Numbered from the stretch's first letter, positions 45,001 to 54,532 are shown. The stretch is 64,000 nt of DNA from Prochlorococcus marinus (GCF_001180265.1 NZ_CVSW01000032.1:186001-250000), one strand, 5' to 3'. A program made the numbers and translations. Notes: generated by a model not told the origin, from the letters alone.

Positions 45001-45264
45001 ATGACTATTTTATTTCCAATTATATATTCTGCAGCATTAACTTATTTGGTGTGGAAAGCTTTTAAAGTAATGTCCAATGGTTGGGCTATTTCCGATACAG
45101 AAAAAAAACGTTTCAATACTTCTAATTTCAAACAAAAAAAGTACACTATACATCCCGAACTTTTGGATAAATCAGGAAACATAACAGAAGAAGAGCTGTT
45201 AACAGTTAGATTTTCTAATGATAATGACTCTTCTCTAGAAGAAAAAGGTTCAACATCAGACTAA
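45001..45264 (+). CDS. DUF2973-like small membrane protein
   Basis: An 87-residue protein with an N-terminal membrane helix (ILFPIIYSAALTYLVWKAFKVM) followed by a basic/acidic soluble tail with YTIHPELLDKSGNITEEELLTVRF. The short helix plus an HPELLDxxGxIxxEEL pattern matches the cyanobacterial DUF2973 family as I know it. Unknown function. It is followed 25 bp later by the 127-residue gene in the same direction. Confidence 0.65.
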   Translation: MTILFPIIYSAALTYLVWKAFKVMSNGWAISDTEKKRFNTSNFKQKKYTIHPELLDKSGNITEEELLTVRFSNDNDSSLEEKGSTSD

Positions 45265-45289
45265 TCAAATTAAACTCTAAGGAAAAAAA

Positions 45290-45673
45290 TTGGAATTAAG
45301 AACAAAAATTGTCTCATCGGTTATAAGATCTCTTAAGTTGCCACCAAGGTTTCGTTTAAAAATGGTTAAGGAGGATCCTGTTAGGCTTGAACTAAGCCTT
45401 ACACCTTCATATGGTAAAAATCCAATTATTGTTGGTTTAGTAGAATCTTTAGACTTAGTCGCGAGAAGAGATAGAGAAGGAAGATTACCAAGAGATCTGC
45501 AAGGAACGTGGGATTGGACAGTAAGACACGGGAAAGTGAGCACTGGAGGATGGAATCCTATGCTAAAGGAAGCTCTGCAAACAATGTTCGATACAGGATT
45601 GCCTGCAATTGTATATGAGGAATTAACTGGAGAAGAGTATCGCCCTGTTGATGGTGCTCGACATGTTAAATAA
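45290..45673 (+). CDS. conserved cyanobacterial hypothetical protein
   Basis: A 127-residue protein with a regular mix of charged and hydrophobic residues, MELRTKIVSSVIRSLKLPP, LSLTPSYGKNPIIVGLVES, LPRDLQGTWDWTVRHGKV and a GEEYRPVDGARHVK end. No domain recognised, though it resembles a small soluble conserved protein rather than a chance frame. The start is a TTG at 45290, preceded by a CTAAGGAAAAAAA stretch with an AAGGA ribosome-binding site. It lies between DUF2973 and hli genes. Confidence 0.7.
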   Translation: MELRTKIVSSVIRSLKLPPRFRLKMVKEDPVRLELSLTPSYGKNPIIVGLVESLDLVARRDREGRLPRDLQGTWDWTVRHGKVSTGGWNPMLKEALQTMFDTGLPAIVYEELTGEEYRPVDGARHVK

Positions 45674-45742
45674 TAAATATATTATTTGTCATAAATTCTT
45701 CCTTAAAACGTTAAAATAATCTGATACACAATCTAGTTAATT

Positions 45743-45889
45743 ATGAATGATGAAAATCAAGCAAGATTTGGTTTCGTAAATTTTGCTGAAACCTGGAATG
45801 GTCGTATGGCAATGATGGGCATTCTGATTGGTCTTGGTACTGAATTAATTACTGGACAAAGTATCCTTAGACAAATTGGAATAGGTTAA
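45743..45889 (+). CDS. hli: high-light-inducible protein (short form)
   Basis: A 48-residue Hli too short for many gene callers: MNDENQARFGFVNFAETWNG followed by RMAMMGILIGLGTELITGQS. The single chlorophyll-binding helix has the ExxNGRxAMMG signature (E16, N19, R21). The shared RFGFVxFAExWNGR form is the common Prochlorococcus and cyanophage Hli type. It sits downstream of the 127-residue gene and converges with the zinc-ribbon gene. Confidence 0.93.
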   Translation: MNDENQARFGFVNFAETWNGRMAMMGILIGLGTELITGQSILRQIGIG

Positions 45890-45892
45890 ATT

Positions 45893-46234
45893 TTAATTAA
45901 TTACTTCTGCATCCACTTCAATAATACTTTCACTAGGCTTTTTATCAATTTGTTTGTTATTATTGATATTTTCTAAATTTGCCCCACAGTTCATGCAAGT
46001 TTCACTTAAGCCTAATGATATAGCACCACAACTATTACATGTATTAATTTTTGACTTATAAGAATTTAAACTTATAAAAAACACAAACAATAATAGAAGG
46101 GGAACTAGTATTAAAAGAATTAGAATGTTTCCGAGAAAGCTTAAGAAAAAGTTAATTCCAAAAAAAGAGATAACCATCATTATGATGATTGAATAAGTAA
46201 GAAAATTTTTATTAGCGATAAGGAAATTATTCAT
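45893..46234 (-). CDS. small membrane protein with C-terminal zinc ribbon
   Basis: A 113-residue protein with two hydrophobic segments (residues 12-33 and 34-58) and a C-terminal C-x2-C...C-x2-C zinc ribbon (TCNSCGAISLGLSETCMNCG). An acidic tail follows. Such membrane-anchored zinc ribbons are common unknown proteins. It is 8 bp downstream of the YihY-family gene on the same strand and could form an operon with it. Confidence 0.65.
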   Translation of the reverse strand: MNNFLIANKNFLTYSIIIMMVISFFGINFFLSFLGNILILLILVPLLLLFVFFISLNSYKSKINTCNSCGAISLGLSETCMNCGANLENINNNKQIDKKPSESIIEVDAEVIN

Positions 46235-46242
46235 GGCAGTTT

Positions 46243-47172
46243 TTATAACTTATGTCTTTTTCTATTGACTAAAGTCATACTAGCAAGAACAACGCTCCAA
46301 CACTGTCCAAAATATAAAATCACTCCTAGTAACCAAACCCATAGAGTAAGTACAAGAAAACCTCCAATAAAGCCATATGCTTGAAATCTTGCGCCAAGCG
46401 AGAGAATACTTTTACTTACTGCTAAGTTTAATGTGGTTAGGCCAATTCCAATTAGAAAAGATCCGGGTAAAAGTGGTCTTAAGGGAACTTTTCTACTAGG
46501 CAAGAGGGCTTGTAATAAAAGAGCCATTAAAGAAAATCCAACTAGTGGTATCGCAAATTGACCAACTTGTAAAAGTGGCAACTTTATCAATAATTCAGAA
46601 AAAACATTATTAGATTTTGATAGATTTTCTAATACATTACTTGGGATCATTCTAAGATTCGCACTTATCTGATCTAATACCATTAAAAAACCAATAAAGA
46701 ATACTATTAAAAAAGCTTCAACTCTATTTCGGAGAAACCTTGACGCTTGCTCTCTCCAAGGGGCATTTACTTTTTTAGAAGGCAGTTCGTCTTCCCAAAG
46801 CCTATCTGAACCTCTTTGGAGAGATAAGTATGCATTGCCTGCTGTAAATAGTAAAAACATGGCTCCTAAAAGACCAGCGCCAAAACCTTGATCAATTAAT
46901 TTAAATAGTGTTGTTTCTACTAATTCAACAACTGAAGGAGGTAAAATCTGAGCTGCAAGAGAAATTATTTGTTGATCTAATCCTTCTTGTTTTCCTAGAA
47001 ACCATGATGCTATAGAAAGAGAAATTAGAAGAATAGGAAAAAAAGATTGTAGTGTGTAGTAAGCAAATGCAGCACTTAAATCAATACAATCTGATTTACT
47101 CCATCTCTCACAAGCTCCCCACAAACTTTTAAGTATCCATGCTGAGCTGCGCTGCATATTTATTTTCTTCAA
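46243..47172 (-). CDS. YihY/BrkB-family membrane protein
   Basis: A 309-residue inner-membrane protein of the YihY (once called RNase BN) family, six transmembrane segments. Marks are DLSAAFAYYTLQSFFPILL at residues 28-46, LLGAMFLLFTAGNAYLSLQRG near 125 and FIGGFLVLTLWVWLLGVILYFGQ near 275. It has nothing to do with tRNA processing despite older names. Transport of an unknown substrate is possible. Confidence 0.88.
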   Translation of the reverse strand: MKKINMQRSSAWILKSLWGACERWSKSDCIDLSAAFAYYTLQSFFPILLISLSIASWFLGKQEGLDQQIISLAAQILPPSVVELVETTLFKLIDQGFGAGLLGAMFLLFTAGNAYLSLQRGSDRLWEDELPSKKVNAPWREQASRFLRNRVEAFLIVFFIGFLMVLDQISANLRMIPSNVLENLSKSNNVFSELLIKLPLLQVGQFAIPLVGFSLMALLLQALLPSRKVPLRPLLPGSFLIGIGLTTLNLAVSKSILSLGARFQAYGFIGGFLVLTLWVWLLGVILYFGQCWSVVLASMTLVNRKRHKL

Positions 47173-47246
47173 ATATTTATCTTAAGTATTTTTTTTATTG
47201 TATCTGATTAAGAAATTTTTCAAGTAATTATTTCTTTATGATGCAA

Positions 47247-48062
47247 CTATTTTTCTAATAATAAATTTCCCCATGGTTTTAAGATTTCAATTTTTTCAGA
47301 AGATCTACAAGCAATTAAAGGAAAATTAACATCACTCAAATTTTGTCCTGAAACTAAATTCAAAGGATTTGTTTTTAACCATTCTATAGAACAATTTAGT
47401 TCTTCTAATAATAACCAGGCCGCTGCAATATCCCATATCTTGGGAGTTGATTCTATTGCTCCGAAAGTTTGTCCCATAGCAACACTTGTGAGATTTAAAC
47501 TCGAAACACCTAGGAGTCTAATTTTGCCAGGAAAAACTGAGTTTGGTTTTTTTTGCAAAATTTTTATTGATCTACTACACAAAGAAACGCATTCACTTAG
47601 GTGTTTATTTTTGCTAGGGTTTATTTTTTGGTTATTTAACCAAACCCCTTTGCCTTTAATTGCAACAAAATTTTTTTTCAATGTAGGTATTCTTAAAAAA
47701 GAAGATTGTGGTTTACCATCAACGAACCTTGCTACTGATATAGACCAGTAAGGAATTCCTGCAGCAAAATTTGTTGTCCCATCAAGTGGATCGACCACCC
47801 AGTAAGCTTTTGTATTAGGAATTAATTTCCCCCCTTCTTCACTAAGGACGCCCTCACCTGGAGCAATTGAAGCTAGACCATCAACGATTGTTTTATCACT
47901 CCATAAATCGCAACTTGTTAATAATGATCCGTCTGCTTTATTACTTGCGCTAATATTTCCAAAATCTTTTTTTTGACGTTCACTAACTAAGTCAAATAAA
48001 GAGTTTAATTCACTTAGTTGCTTATTAGTTAAATTTGGTAAAGTCATTTTTGTATATTGCAA
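47247..48062 (-). CDS. inositol-monophosphatase-family phosphatase
   Basis: A 271-residue metal-dependent phosphatase of the IMPase/FIG superfamily. The motif VVDPLDGTTNFAAGIPYW near residue 91 gives the metal-binding Asps, and KIWDIAAAWLLLEE near 208 the second motif. Members hydrolyse inositol phosphates, histidinol phosphate or PAP. In sulfate-assimilating cells a PAP phosphatase (CysQ-like) or histidinol-phosphate role is possible; sequence alone does not decide. Its first 19 bp overlap the end of the TolC-like gene. Confidence 0.88.
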   Translation of the reverse strand: MQYTKMTLPNLTNKQLSELNSLFDLVSERQKKDFGNISASNKADGSLLTSCDLWSDKTIVDGLASIAPGEGVLSEEGGKLIPNTKAYWVVDPLDGTTNFAAGIPYWSISVARFVDGKPQSSFLRIPTLKKNFVAIKGKGVWLNNQKINPSKNKHLSECVSLCSRSIKILQKKPNSVFPGKIRLLGVSSLNLTSVAMGQTFGAIESTPKIWDIAAAWLLLEELNCSIEWLKTNPLNLVSGQNLSDVNFPLIACRSSEKIEILKPWGNLLLEK

Positions 48063-49477
48063 ATAGACTCTTTATCTTTATTTTTAGTATTATTAATACC
48101 CAAACAATTTTTGTTTATATCAATAAAAGTTAATCTTTCTAATTCATCTAAATTCAAATTGTAATTATATATTGCATTAATATTTTTTGATTTAGCATTA
48201 CTTAATTCACTTTGCCTTACAAGAACATCTTTTAGAGTTGATACACCAACATCATATCTAAGTCTGGCAAGTCTTACAGACTCTTTACTAGATTCAATTT
48301 CTTTAAGAGAAGAAATTATTTTCTCTTCATTTAATTTAAGATTTAAGTAGGCTTTACTAATATTTGTGGTCAAAATATTTTTTAGATTTTCGTGAGAATA
48401 TTTTTCAGCTTCAGCATCTGCTATTTTTGATTTGAAAGAGTTTTTATTTTGTCCGCCATTAAAAATACTCCATGCAAAATTTAAACTTATGGTATTTGTA
48501 TAATTAGAACCTGATTTTTCAGAGTCGATAATCTCGGATAATGCGTCACCCTTGGTGAATGTACTAGATAATGTATTACTGATGTAAATATTTGGTTTGT
48601 TTTGATCTAAAAAACTTTTTGCTTGACTCTTTTTGATTGATTTTTGAAGAAGAAGATTTTTCAAAGAAAGATTTTTGTCTAAACCTTCATTAATATTTTT
48701 ATTCAATCTATGATTCCAGAATCCTATTAAATTTTGCTCATTATTAATTTCAAAATCTCCCTTGATATTAAGAATTTCTTTAAGAGAAATTTTATTAATT
48801 TCATGTTCTATTTTCTTTTCATTAAGTGATTGTTTATCACGAGATAATTGGGCTTCTGCTTCAAGAACTTCAAATTTTGTACCAATTCCAGCATCTAATT
48901 TGGATTTTGCATTTTCTAAACTTGTAATAGATAAATCAAGTGTGAATTTTTTATTTTGAATATCTTGATATGACTTTTGGTATTTGTGATACCTCATTCT
49001 TGCTTCTTGAATTAAATCTTTCTTTTTAATTTCATAATTATTTTCTGCAATTTTATAATTTGCTTTGGCAATTTCAATTTCTGATCCTCTAAGTGGGGCA
49101 ATTATATCCCATTTGATATTCAGAGACGGATTAGCCGTAAATTGTGATGTTTTTAAAGTGGGAGAATTGCTATTGTACTTCTTACCTGCGACATATTTTG
49201 GTAATCCATTTGCTTGAAAATCTAAGGATGGGTATCTTTTAGCAATTTGACTGGAAAGATTAAAGCTCGCAGAAGCTACTAAGTTTTGTAATGACTTTAA
49301 TTCTTGATTATTTAATACAATTTTTTGTATACCTTTATAATCAACAAAAATAATTTTTGGTTTTTCCCCTAGAACATTATCAATATAATCATTTGTTTCG
49401 CTGGAAAGTACATTAATAGATTTGATACTTAGAGCAAGTGGCAAGAATAAGATAGGCTTTATTACTCTTCTAAACAT
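48044..49477 (-). CDS. TolC-like outer-membrane efflux protein
   Basis: A 477-residue outer-membrane factor with an N-terminal hydrophobic signal (MFRRVIKPILFLPLALSIKS), long alternating helices (RMRYHKYQKSYQDIQNKKFTL; SITSLENAKSKLDAGIGT with KFEVLEAEAQLS), and the second repeat near residue 400 (RLARLRYDVGVSTLKDVLVRQ). Such proteins form a trimeric export channel used by multidrug or type I secretion. Its inner-membrane partner is not in this window. It overlaps the downstream phosphatase gene by 19 bp and follows the DUF512 gene. Confidence 0.88.
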   Translation of the reverse strand: MFRRVIKPILFLPLALSIKSINVLSSETNDYIDNVLGEKPKIIFVDYKGIQKIVLNNQELKSLQNLVASASFNLSSQIAKRYPSLDFQANGLPKYVAGKKYNSNSPTLKTSQFTANPSLNIKWDIIAPLRGSEIEIAKANYKIAENNYEIKKKDLIQEARMRYHKYQKSYQDIQNKKFTLDLSITSLENAKSKLDAGIGTKFEVLEAEAQLSRDKQSLNEKKIEHEINKISLKEILNIKGDFEINNEQNLIGFWNHRLNKNINEGLDKNLSLKNLLLQKSIKKSQAKSFLDQNKPNIYISNTLSSTFTKGDALSEIIDSEKSGSNYTNTISLNFAWSIFNGGQNKNSFKSKIADAEAEKYSHENLKNILTTNISKAYLNLKLNEEKIISSLKEIESSKESVRLARLRYDVGVSTLKDVLVRQSELSNAKSKNINAIYNYNLNLDELERLTFIDINKNCLGINNTKNKDKESICNIQK

Positions 49478-49502
49478 GTTTTATAGTATCGAAGATATTC
49501 GA

Positions 49503-50882
49503 TTAACCAATCAAAGTATTAATAATATCATTTGAATCATCAAGAACGTGAATTTTGGTATTTAATTGATTTTCAACTTCTTTAATATTTTTATCATCTA
49601 AAAATAAATCAGTATTAAGTTTTAACATAATGGATGGTATGTAAATAGCTTCTCCTAAATCCTTATTTTTCAGTCCCTGAATAAGATCTTCTCCAGTGAG
49701 AAGACCTGTAACAACTTGATCTTGACCCCAATAAATACTTGGTAAACCATATAAATTAATTGTTAATCCATCAATTAAGTTTAATTTCTTAACTGTAGGA
49801 ATTAGGGCTTCATAAACTAATTTACCAACAATCCAACTAATTTTTTTTTGCTTTTTTATTTTTTTTGGCAGGTTCTTAGACTTCTCGCTTAATATCTTAA
49901 GAAAGGTTCTAATTGATCCAACTCCATTAGATTCTTGGGGCATATTTTCGTAGGTTTTATAACTAGGTAAATTCGAACCAGCTATTAAATACCATTCGTC
50001 TGCTAGCCAACAAAAACGAGTCCCAAGAGTAATTTGTAGAGAGGCTTGAATTCGTTCTACTTGTTTAATCGTTTTTATTGCGTATTCTGGGCTTATTGAT
50101 TTCAATCCATCATTTTCAGGTCTAAATTTTGTAAGTCCTACAGGAACTATTGCAACTGAAAGTACTGTCTGAGAATTTTTTTTGTAGAATTGTGCAAGTT
50201 CCAAAATTGATTTCTCAAGAATATCTCCATCATTTATATCTGGACAAACAACAATTTGAGCATGTATTTGAATTGAGTTTTTTTCAAACCAAGAAATTTG
50301 TTCAAGGATTAAACCTGCTTTTTTATTTTTTAACAATTTTTCTCGTGTATCGGGATCAGTAGCATGAACTGAAATAAAAAGTGGGGATAGTTTTTGCATA
50401 GCAATTCTTTCCCAGTCTTGTTCTTTTAAATTGGTCAGAGTTAGATAAGAGCCATATAAGAAACTTAATCTATAATCATCATCTTTTATATAAAGGCTTT
50501 TTCTCTTTCCACTTGGCTGTTGATCAATAAAACAAAATGGACATCTATTATTGCATTGCTTGATTGAATCAAATAATGCATCTTTAAAATTAATACCTAA
50601 ATTAACGTCTTGATCTTTTTCAATACTAATGTTGTGAATCTCATGATTTTTATCTAAAACTGATATGTCTAAAATTTCTTCACTAATGAGAATCTGATAA
50701 TCAATTAAATCTCTTGGTTTTTTCCCATTAATACTAATAATTGAATCACCTGATTCAAATCCTATTTCTTGAGCAATGGAATTAGCTTCAATACTCTCAA
50801 TTTCTGCAGGTTTTATTTCATAAGTGAAATTTGGAACCAAAAGATCATTGGAATTTTCTTTGTAATCAAGTTCTTTCCACAC
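49503..50882 (-). CDS. radical-SAM/DUF512 protein, cyanobacterial Fe-S oxidoreductase type
   Basis: A 459-residue protein. Residues 22-90 form a PDZ-like domain (PAEIESIEANSIAQEIGFES, SIISINGKKPRDL). The radical-SAM cysteine cluster is Cys110-x3-Cys114-x2-Cys117 in KQCNNRCPFCFIDQ. The C-terminal half (RFCWLADEWYLIAGSNLP, VVTGLLTGEDLIQGL) matches DUF512. This architecture is found in cyanobacteria and clostridia and has no assigned substrate. The start is an ATG-compatible codon at 50882, divergent from the small ORF at 50889. Confidence 0.9.
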   Translation of the reverse strand: MWKELDYKENSNDLLVPNFTYEIKPAEIESIEANSIAQEIGFESGDSIISINGKKPRDLIDYQILISEEILDISVLDKNHEIHNISIEKDQDVNLGINFKDALFDSIKQCNNRCPFCFIDQQPSGKRKSLYIKDDDYRLSFLYGSYLTLTNLKEQDWERIAMQKLSPLFISVHATDPDTREKLLKNKKAGLILEQISWFEKNSIQIHAQIVVCPDINDGDILEKSILELAQFYKKNSQTVLSVAIVPVGLTKFRPENDGLKSISPEYAIKTIKQVERIQASLQITLGTRFCWLADEWYLIAGSNLPSYKTYENMPQESNGVGSIRTFLKILSEKSKNLPKKIKKQKKISWIVGKLVYEALIPTVKKLNLIDGLTINLYGLPSIYWGQDQVVTGLLTGEDLIQGLKNKDLGEAIYIPSIMLKLNTDLFLDDKNIKEVENQLNTKIHVLDDSNDIINTLIG

Positions 50883-50888
50883 AATTCA

Positions 50889-51041
50889 ATGAAAATACTC
50901 TTATTTATATTTATTCTAAACTTATATATGATTCAAAGTGTATTAAATACTTTTAAAAAACAAAATATAAGTTTGAAATTATGGGCCTTTAATTTATTAA
51001 AATATGGAATTCGCAGTTTTTCAAAACACGATTTAAATTAA
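50889..51041 (+). CDS. possible small membrane peptide
   Basis: A 50-codon ATG frame (MKILLFIFILNLYMIQSVLN, then TFKKQNISLKLWAFNLLKYG) with one hydrophobic N-terminal segment and a basic C-terminus. It begins 6 bp from the divergent DUF512 gene and ends 26 bp before DUF3120. AT-rich DNA often yields such hydrophobic frames, so coding is uncertain. Confidence 0.35.
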   Translation: MKILLFIFILNLYMIQSVLNTFKKQNISLKLWAFNLLKYGIRSFSKHDLN

Positions 51042-51067
51042 TTGAATAACTTAGAAAACTTTATTAA

Positions 51068-51835
51068 TTGAAAGAATTAATTACAAAAAATTTAGAAGTG
51101 AAAGATAAATTGAACTATGAATTGCATAAGACAGTTGATTCATACGAAAATAGCTTTTTATCAAATCCATTATCTTTAAGATTATGGTCATCTTTTTTTG
51201 TAATCTTACCTATTTTTATTCAAGCCCCTTGGGTTAGATTAGAACCAATAAGTGCTCTTTGTTTTACTTTTGTTATTATCTTAGGGGCATATTTTTTAAA
51301 TCAGAAAGGATCTAATAAGTGGTTTATTGTTAGTTCATTATTACTTGGTGTATCAGGAAGTTGGCTTGGTGGATGTTTGTTCTGGGGATGGTTGAGTCCA
51401 TTTCCTATCCTACACATACCTGTTGAAGCTGTAGTTCTCCCATTAGCATTAATTGGACTTGGTACTAAATGGAAAATAGGTTCAAGTTTTTATATCTCTT
51501 CTTTATTTGGAACTGCAGTTACTGACATTACAATATTTTTAGTCGGAATCATGGATCAATGGAGACAGGTTATTACAGCAGATTCTGAAACTGCACCCCA
51601 AATTCTCCAAAAAACCTCAGAGAATCTTATCCAAATAAAATCATTATCTATTATTGTTTTTGTTGCTCTTGTACTTTGGTTTATATCAAAAGAAATTTTT
51701 GATTCTGCCACAATTAATACTACTAGTGGCAAAGCACTCTTAGTCTCTAGTTATGTAATTCAAACGACATTGATTGTTGATGGCATTTTTATTGTTTTAG
51801 CAATTCTGCAACCAACTTTTAGTGGATTGGTTTAA
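51068..51835 (+). CDS. DUF3120-family membrane protein
   Basis: A 255-residue membrane protein with about seven helices (WSSFFVILPIFIQAPWVRLEP, then CFTFVIILGAYFL, LLGVSGSWLGGCLFWGWL, and others). The GSWLGGCLFWGWLSPFPILHIPVEA block is the family hallmark of cyanobacterial DUF3120. Function is unknown. The start is a TTG at 51068. The nadB ATG overlaps the last base of its stop (TAATG), indicating co-translation. Confidence 0.78.
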   Translation: MKELITKNLEVKDKLNYELHKTVDSYENSFLSNPLSLRLWSSFFVILPIFIQAPWVRLEPISALCFTFVIILGAYFLNQKGSNKWFIVSSLLLGVSGSWLGGCLFWGWLSPFPILHIPVEAVVLPLALIGLGTKWKIGSSFYISSLFGTAVTDITIFLVGIMDQWRQVITADSETAPQILQKTSENLIQIKSLSIIVFVALVLWFISKEIFDSATINTTSGKALLVSSYVIQTTLIVDGIFIVLAILQPTFSGLV

Positions 51836-53502
51836 TGTTAAGGCCACCATTTTCGCAAGAACCGATACCAATCAACAATTGGGATGTAATAGTTGTTGGT
51901 GCTGGGGCTGCTGGCCTTATGACTTGTCTTGAATTACCCTCAAATTTAAAAGTTCTTCTTTTAAATAGAAATACTAGTAAGGTATCTTCTAGTAGATGGG
52001 CTCAAGGAGGAATTGCATCTGTTGTTAGACAAGATGATTCATTTGATCTTCATGCCGAGGATACTTTAAAAGCAGGAGATGGACTATGTGATTTACAAGC
52101 TGTAGAAATGCTTGTTAAAGAAGCCCCAGGTTGTGTCAATAGGCTACAGAATTTAGGGATGATTTTTGACCAAAGTTCTGATCAATTAGCCACTACTTTA
52201 GAAGCAGCTCATTCTCGAAGAAGAGTTTTGCATGTTAAAGATCGTACTGGAAGAGCATTAGTTGAAGTTCTAGAAGATCATATTGAAAATAAAAAAAATA
52301 TTCTTCACTGTAGAGGGGTAAGAGTAACTGAACTTTTGATTGATAATGAAGAATGTAAAGGAGTTCAAGTTCTTGATGGAGCAAATTTATATTGGATTCA
52401 ATCGAGAGCTGTTGTTTTAGCTACAGGAGGGGGTGGCCATTTATTTACTAATACAACAAATCCTGCTCAATCTTCTGGAGAGGGAATTGCTCTTGCATGG
52501 AAGGCTGGAGCTGCTATCGAAGATTTGGAGTTTGTTCAATTTCATCCAACCGCTTTAAAATTTTATGGTGCACCTTGCTTCTTAATATCTGAGGCACTTA
52601 GAGGAGAAGGAGCTGTTTTAGTTGATAAAAATGGTGAGAGCCCGGTTAAAAATCTTAAAAATCGTGATTTAGCTTCTAGAGATCAGGTAAGTAGAGCAAT
52701 TATGATAAATATGCATGATAATAATGTAGATCATGTTGGTTTAGATCTTAGGTATATTGATCCAGAAAAAATTGTAGAGCGATTTCCCACTATCATAGGT
52801 AGATGTCAGGATTATGGGGTTAATCCTTTAAATGAGGTTATTCCTGTAGCCCCTGCAGCTCATTATTGGATGGGAGGCGTCAAAACCGATTTAAATGCTT
52901 GTTCTACACGAAAAGGACTATATGCTGTAGGAGAAGTTGCATCTACAGGTGTGCATGGTGCTAATAGATTGGCAAGTAATTCATTGATGGAATGTCTTGT
53001 TTTTGCAAGAAAAATGTCTTCAATTGTTTTGAATGAAACTTCTAAATTTGAAAAATTTGATAGATCATTTAGAGAGTTTGATATTCAAGATCCAAAAGAA
53101 GATCAAATTTCTCAAATATCTGAAAAAATTGATGAATTAAGAAAACTATGTTGGTCAAATCTTGGAGTATCTCGAAATAAAGCAAATATGAGTAAATTTT
53201 TACATAATATTCAATATGATATTTCTCAATTACAAAAAAATGCTTTACTAAGTTCTCTGGAAAAAATAAAATTTCATCAAAAAATTAAACTTAGTGAGCG
53301 CAATAGAAGGGCATTGAATCTTCTACTGGATTTAAAGAATAGACAAATAACAACCATAACTTTATTAAAAGCTTGTCTATTTAGAGAAGAGAGTAGAGGA
53401 GGACATTTTAGAGATGATTTTCCAGATAAAGATAACAATTGGGAATGCCATACTAGACAACAGTTAGATCAAAAAATTCAAAAAAGATTTATTAAAAATT
53501 AG
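51835..53502 (+). CDS. nadB: L-aspartate oxidase
   Basis: A 555-residue flavoenzyme that oxidises aspartate to iminoaspartate, the first step of NAD synthesis with NadA. The FAD motif VIVVGAGAAGLM is near residue 20; SRWAQGGIASV near 58 and HPTALKFYG near 237 belong to the succinate dehydrogenase/NadB family, as do GGVKTDLNACS near 344 and GVHGANRLASNSLMECLVFARK near 365. The C-terminal helical domain is present, so it is full length. Confidence 0.96.
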   Translation: MLRPPFSQEPIPINNWDVIVVGAGAAGLMTCLELPSNLKVLLLNRNTSKVSSSRWAQGGIASVVRQDDSFDLHAEDTLKAGDGLCDLQAVEMLVKEAPGCVNRLQNLGMIFDQSSDQLATTLEAAHSRRRVLHVKDRTGRALVEVLEDHIENKKNILHCRGVRVTELLIDNEECKGVQVLDGANLYWIQSRAVVLATGGGGHLFTNTTNPAQSSGEGIALAWKAGAAIEDLEFVQFHPTALKFYGAPCFLISEALRGEGAVLVDKNGESPVKNLKNRDLASRDQVSRAIMINMHDNNVDHVGLDLRYIDPEKIVERFPTIIGRCQDYGVNPLNEVIPVAPAAHYWMGGVKTDLNACSTRKGLYAVGEVASTGVHGANRLASNSLMECLVFARKMSSIVLNETSKFEKFDRSFREFDIQDPKEDQISQISEKIDELRKLCWSNLGVSRNKANMSKFLHNIQYDISQLQKNALLSSLEKIKFHQKIKLSERNRRALNLLLDLKNRQITTITLLKACLFREESRGGHFRDDFPDKDNNWECHTRQQLDQKIQKRFIKN

Positions 53503-54427
53503 TATCTCCTTGATAACCTGTTTTTATGGCTAATTCCTTCAAGTCGCGAGTACCACTAATGATTTCCTCATTTATTTCCCAAGAAGGAAATCCACTGATT
53601 CCTTTCGTTTGGCATAGCTCATATTCATTATCTTTACCATCTTTAGCACATTCGACAACTTTTAATTCTTTAACTGCTTCTTTACCAAATAATTGTTTCT
53701 GATCATGGCAATGCGGGCACCAGTATGCACTATACATAACAATATCTTTTTTACTTAAAAATTCTGCAAATTTTACTTTCTGAGGAGAGCTTGAAGTGGT
53801 AATTATTGGCGATACATTTTCATTGGGACTTGTAAGATCAATAGCTTTAGAGGGGTCAACGTTTGTTGACCAAATTAGCCCTCCCATCAGAACACTAATT
53901 GCTACAATGAAACCTCTAAAAATCATAGGTTCTCTACTTTCAAACTTTGCTCCAATCATAGAAATTATAAAGATAGAAAACGATAAAATTGCTGAAAGTA
54001 TACAAAAAAAACAATATGCTTGAATCTTAAAAAACATTATATTGATTAATAAAAAGCTAAATGTTGACGATGCACAAGATATAAGAAATACTAACCACCA
54101 TAAAAACTTATTTAGTTTTTCTTTTGGTGAAATTAAATTAAGTGAAAGTATTATTGTGATAACTAATATTGATAAATACGTTATAAATCCAGCTAATGAT
54201 AGAGGTATATTAACTTGATTATTTTCAAACAAAGTACCCCAAGGACTATTTAAAACTGTTTCACAACCATTTTGTATCCCTGGGCATGAAAGAGAAGTAA
54301 ATAATCCCCAGTTTTTTAAAGTAATCGAACCTGTGTCAACTATTCCTATAGTGCTAAGAATTGCGATTATGATTTTTGGCCATTTCAAATCTTTTTTATT
54401 TATTCTGTTTAAATTTTTAAAGGCCAT
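53492..54427 (-). CDS. VKOR-thioredoxin fusion protein
   Basis: A 311-residue membrane thiol oxidase that makes disulfides in the lumen or periplasm, passing electrons to quinone. Residues 20-185 are the four-helix VKOR domain with the loop cysteines Cys48 and Cys55 (LSCPGIQNGCETVL) and the active CxxC in AYCFFCILSA near residue 138. The C-terminal thioredoxin domain has WCPHC near residue 233. The last 11 bp overlap the end of nadB. This fused form is known from cyanobacteria and plants. Confidence 0.94.
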   Translation of the reverse strand: MAFKNLNRINKKDLKWPKIIIAILSTIGIVDTGSITLKNWGLFTSLSCPGIQNGCETVLNSPWGTLFENNQVNIPLSLAGFITYLSILVITIILSLNLISPKEKLNKFLWWLVFLISCASSTFSFLLINIMFFKIQAYCFFCILSAILSFSIFIISMIGAKFESREPMIFRGFIVAISVLMGGLIWSTNVDPSKAIDLTSPNENVSPIITTSSSPQKVKFAEFLSKKDIVMYSAYWCPHCHDQKQLFGKEAVKELKVVECAKDGKDNEYELCQTKGISGFPSWEINEEIISGTRDLKELAIKTGYQGDTNF

Positions 54428-54532
54428 AAATAATGAAAGTTTGTTATTTGCATTATCTATCCTAATATTATCTTGGCATGGTAGTTAAATGCGAAATGCT
54501 GTTTAAATCTTTTAATTCTTATTTCTCAAATT

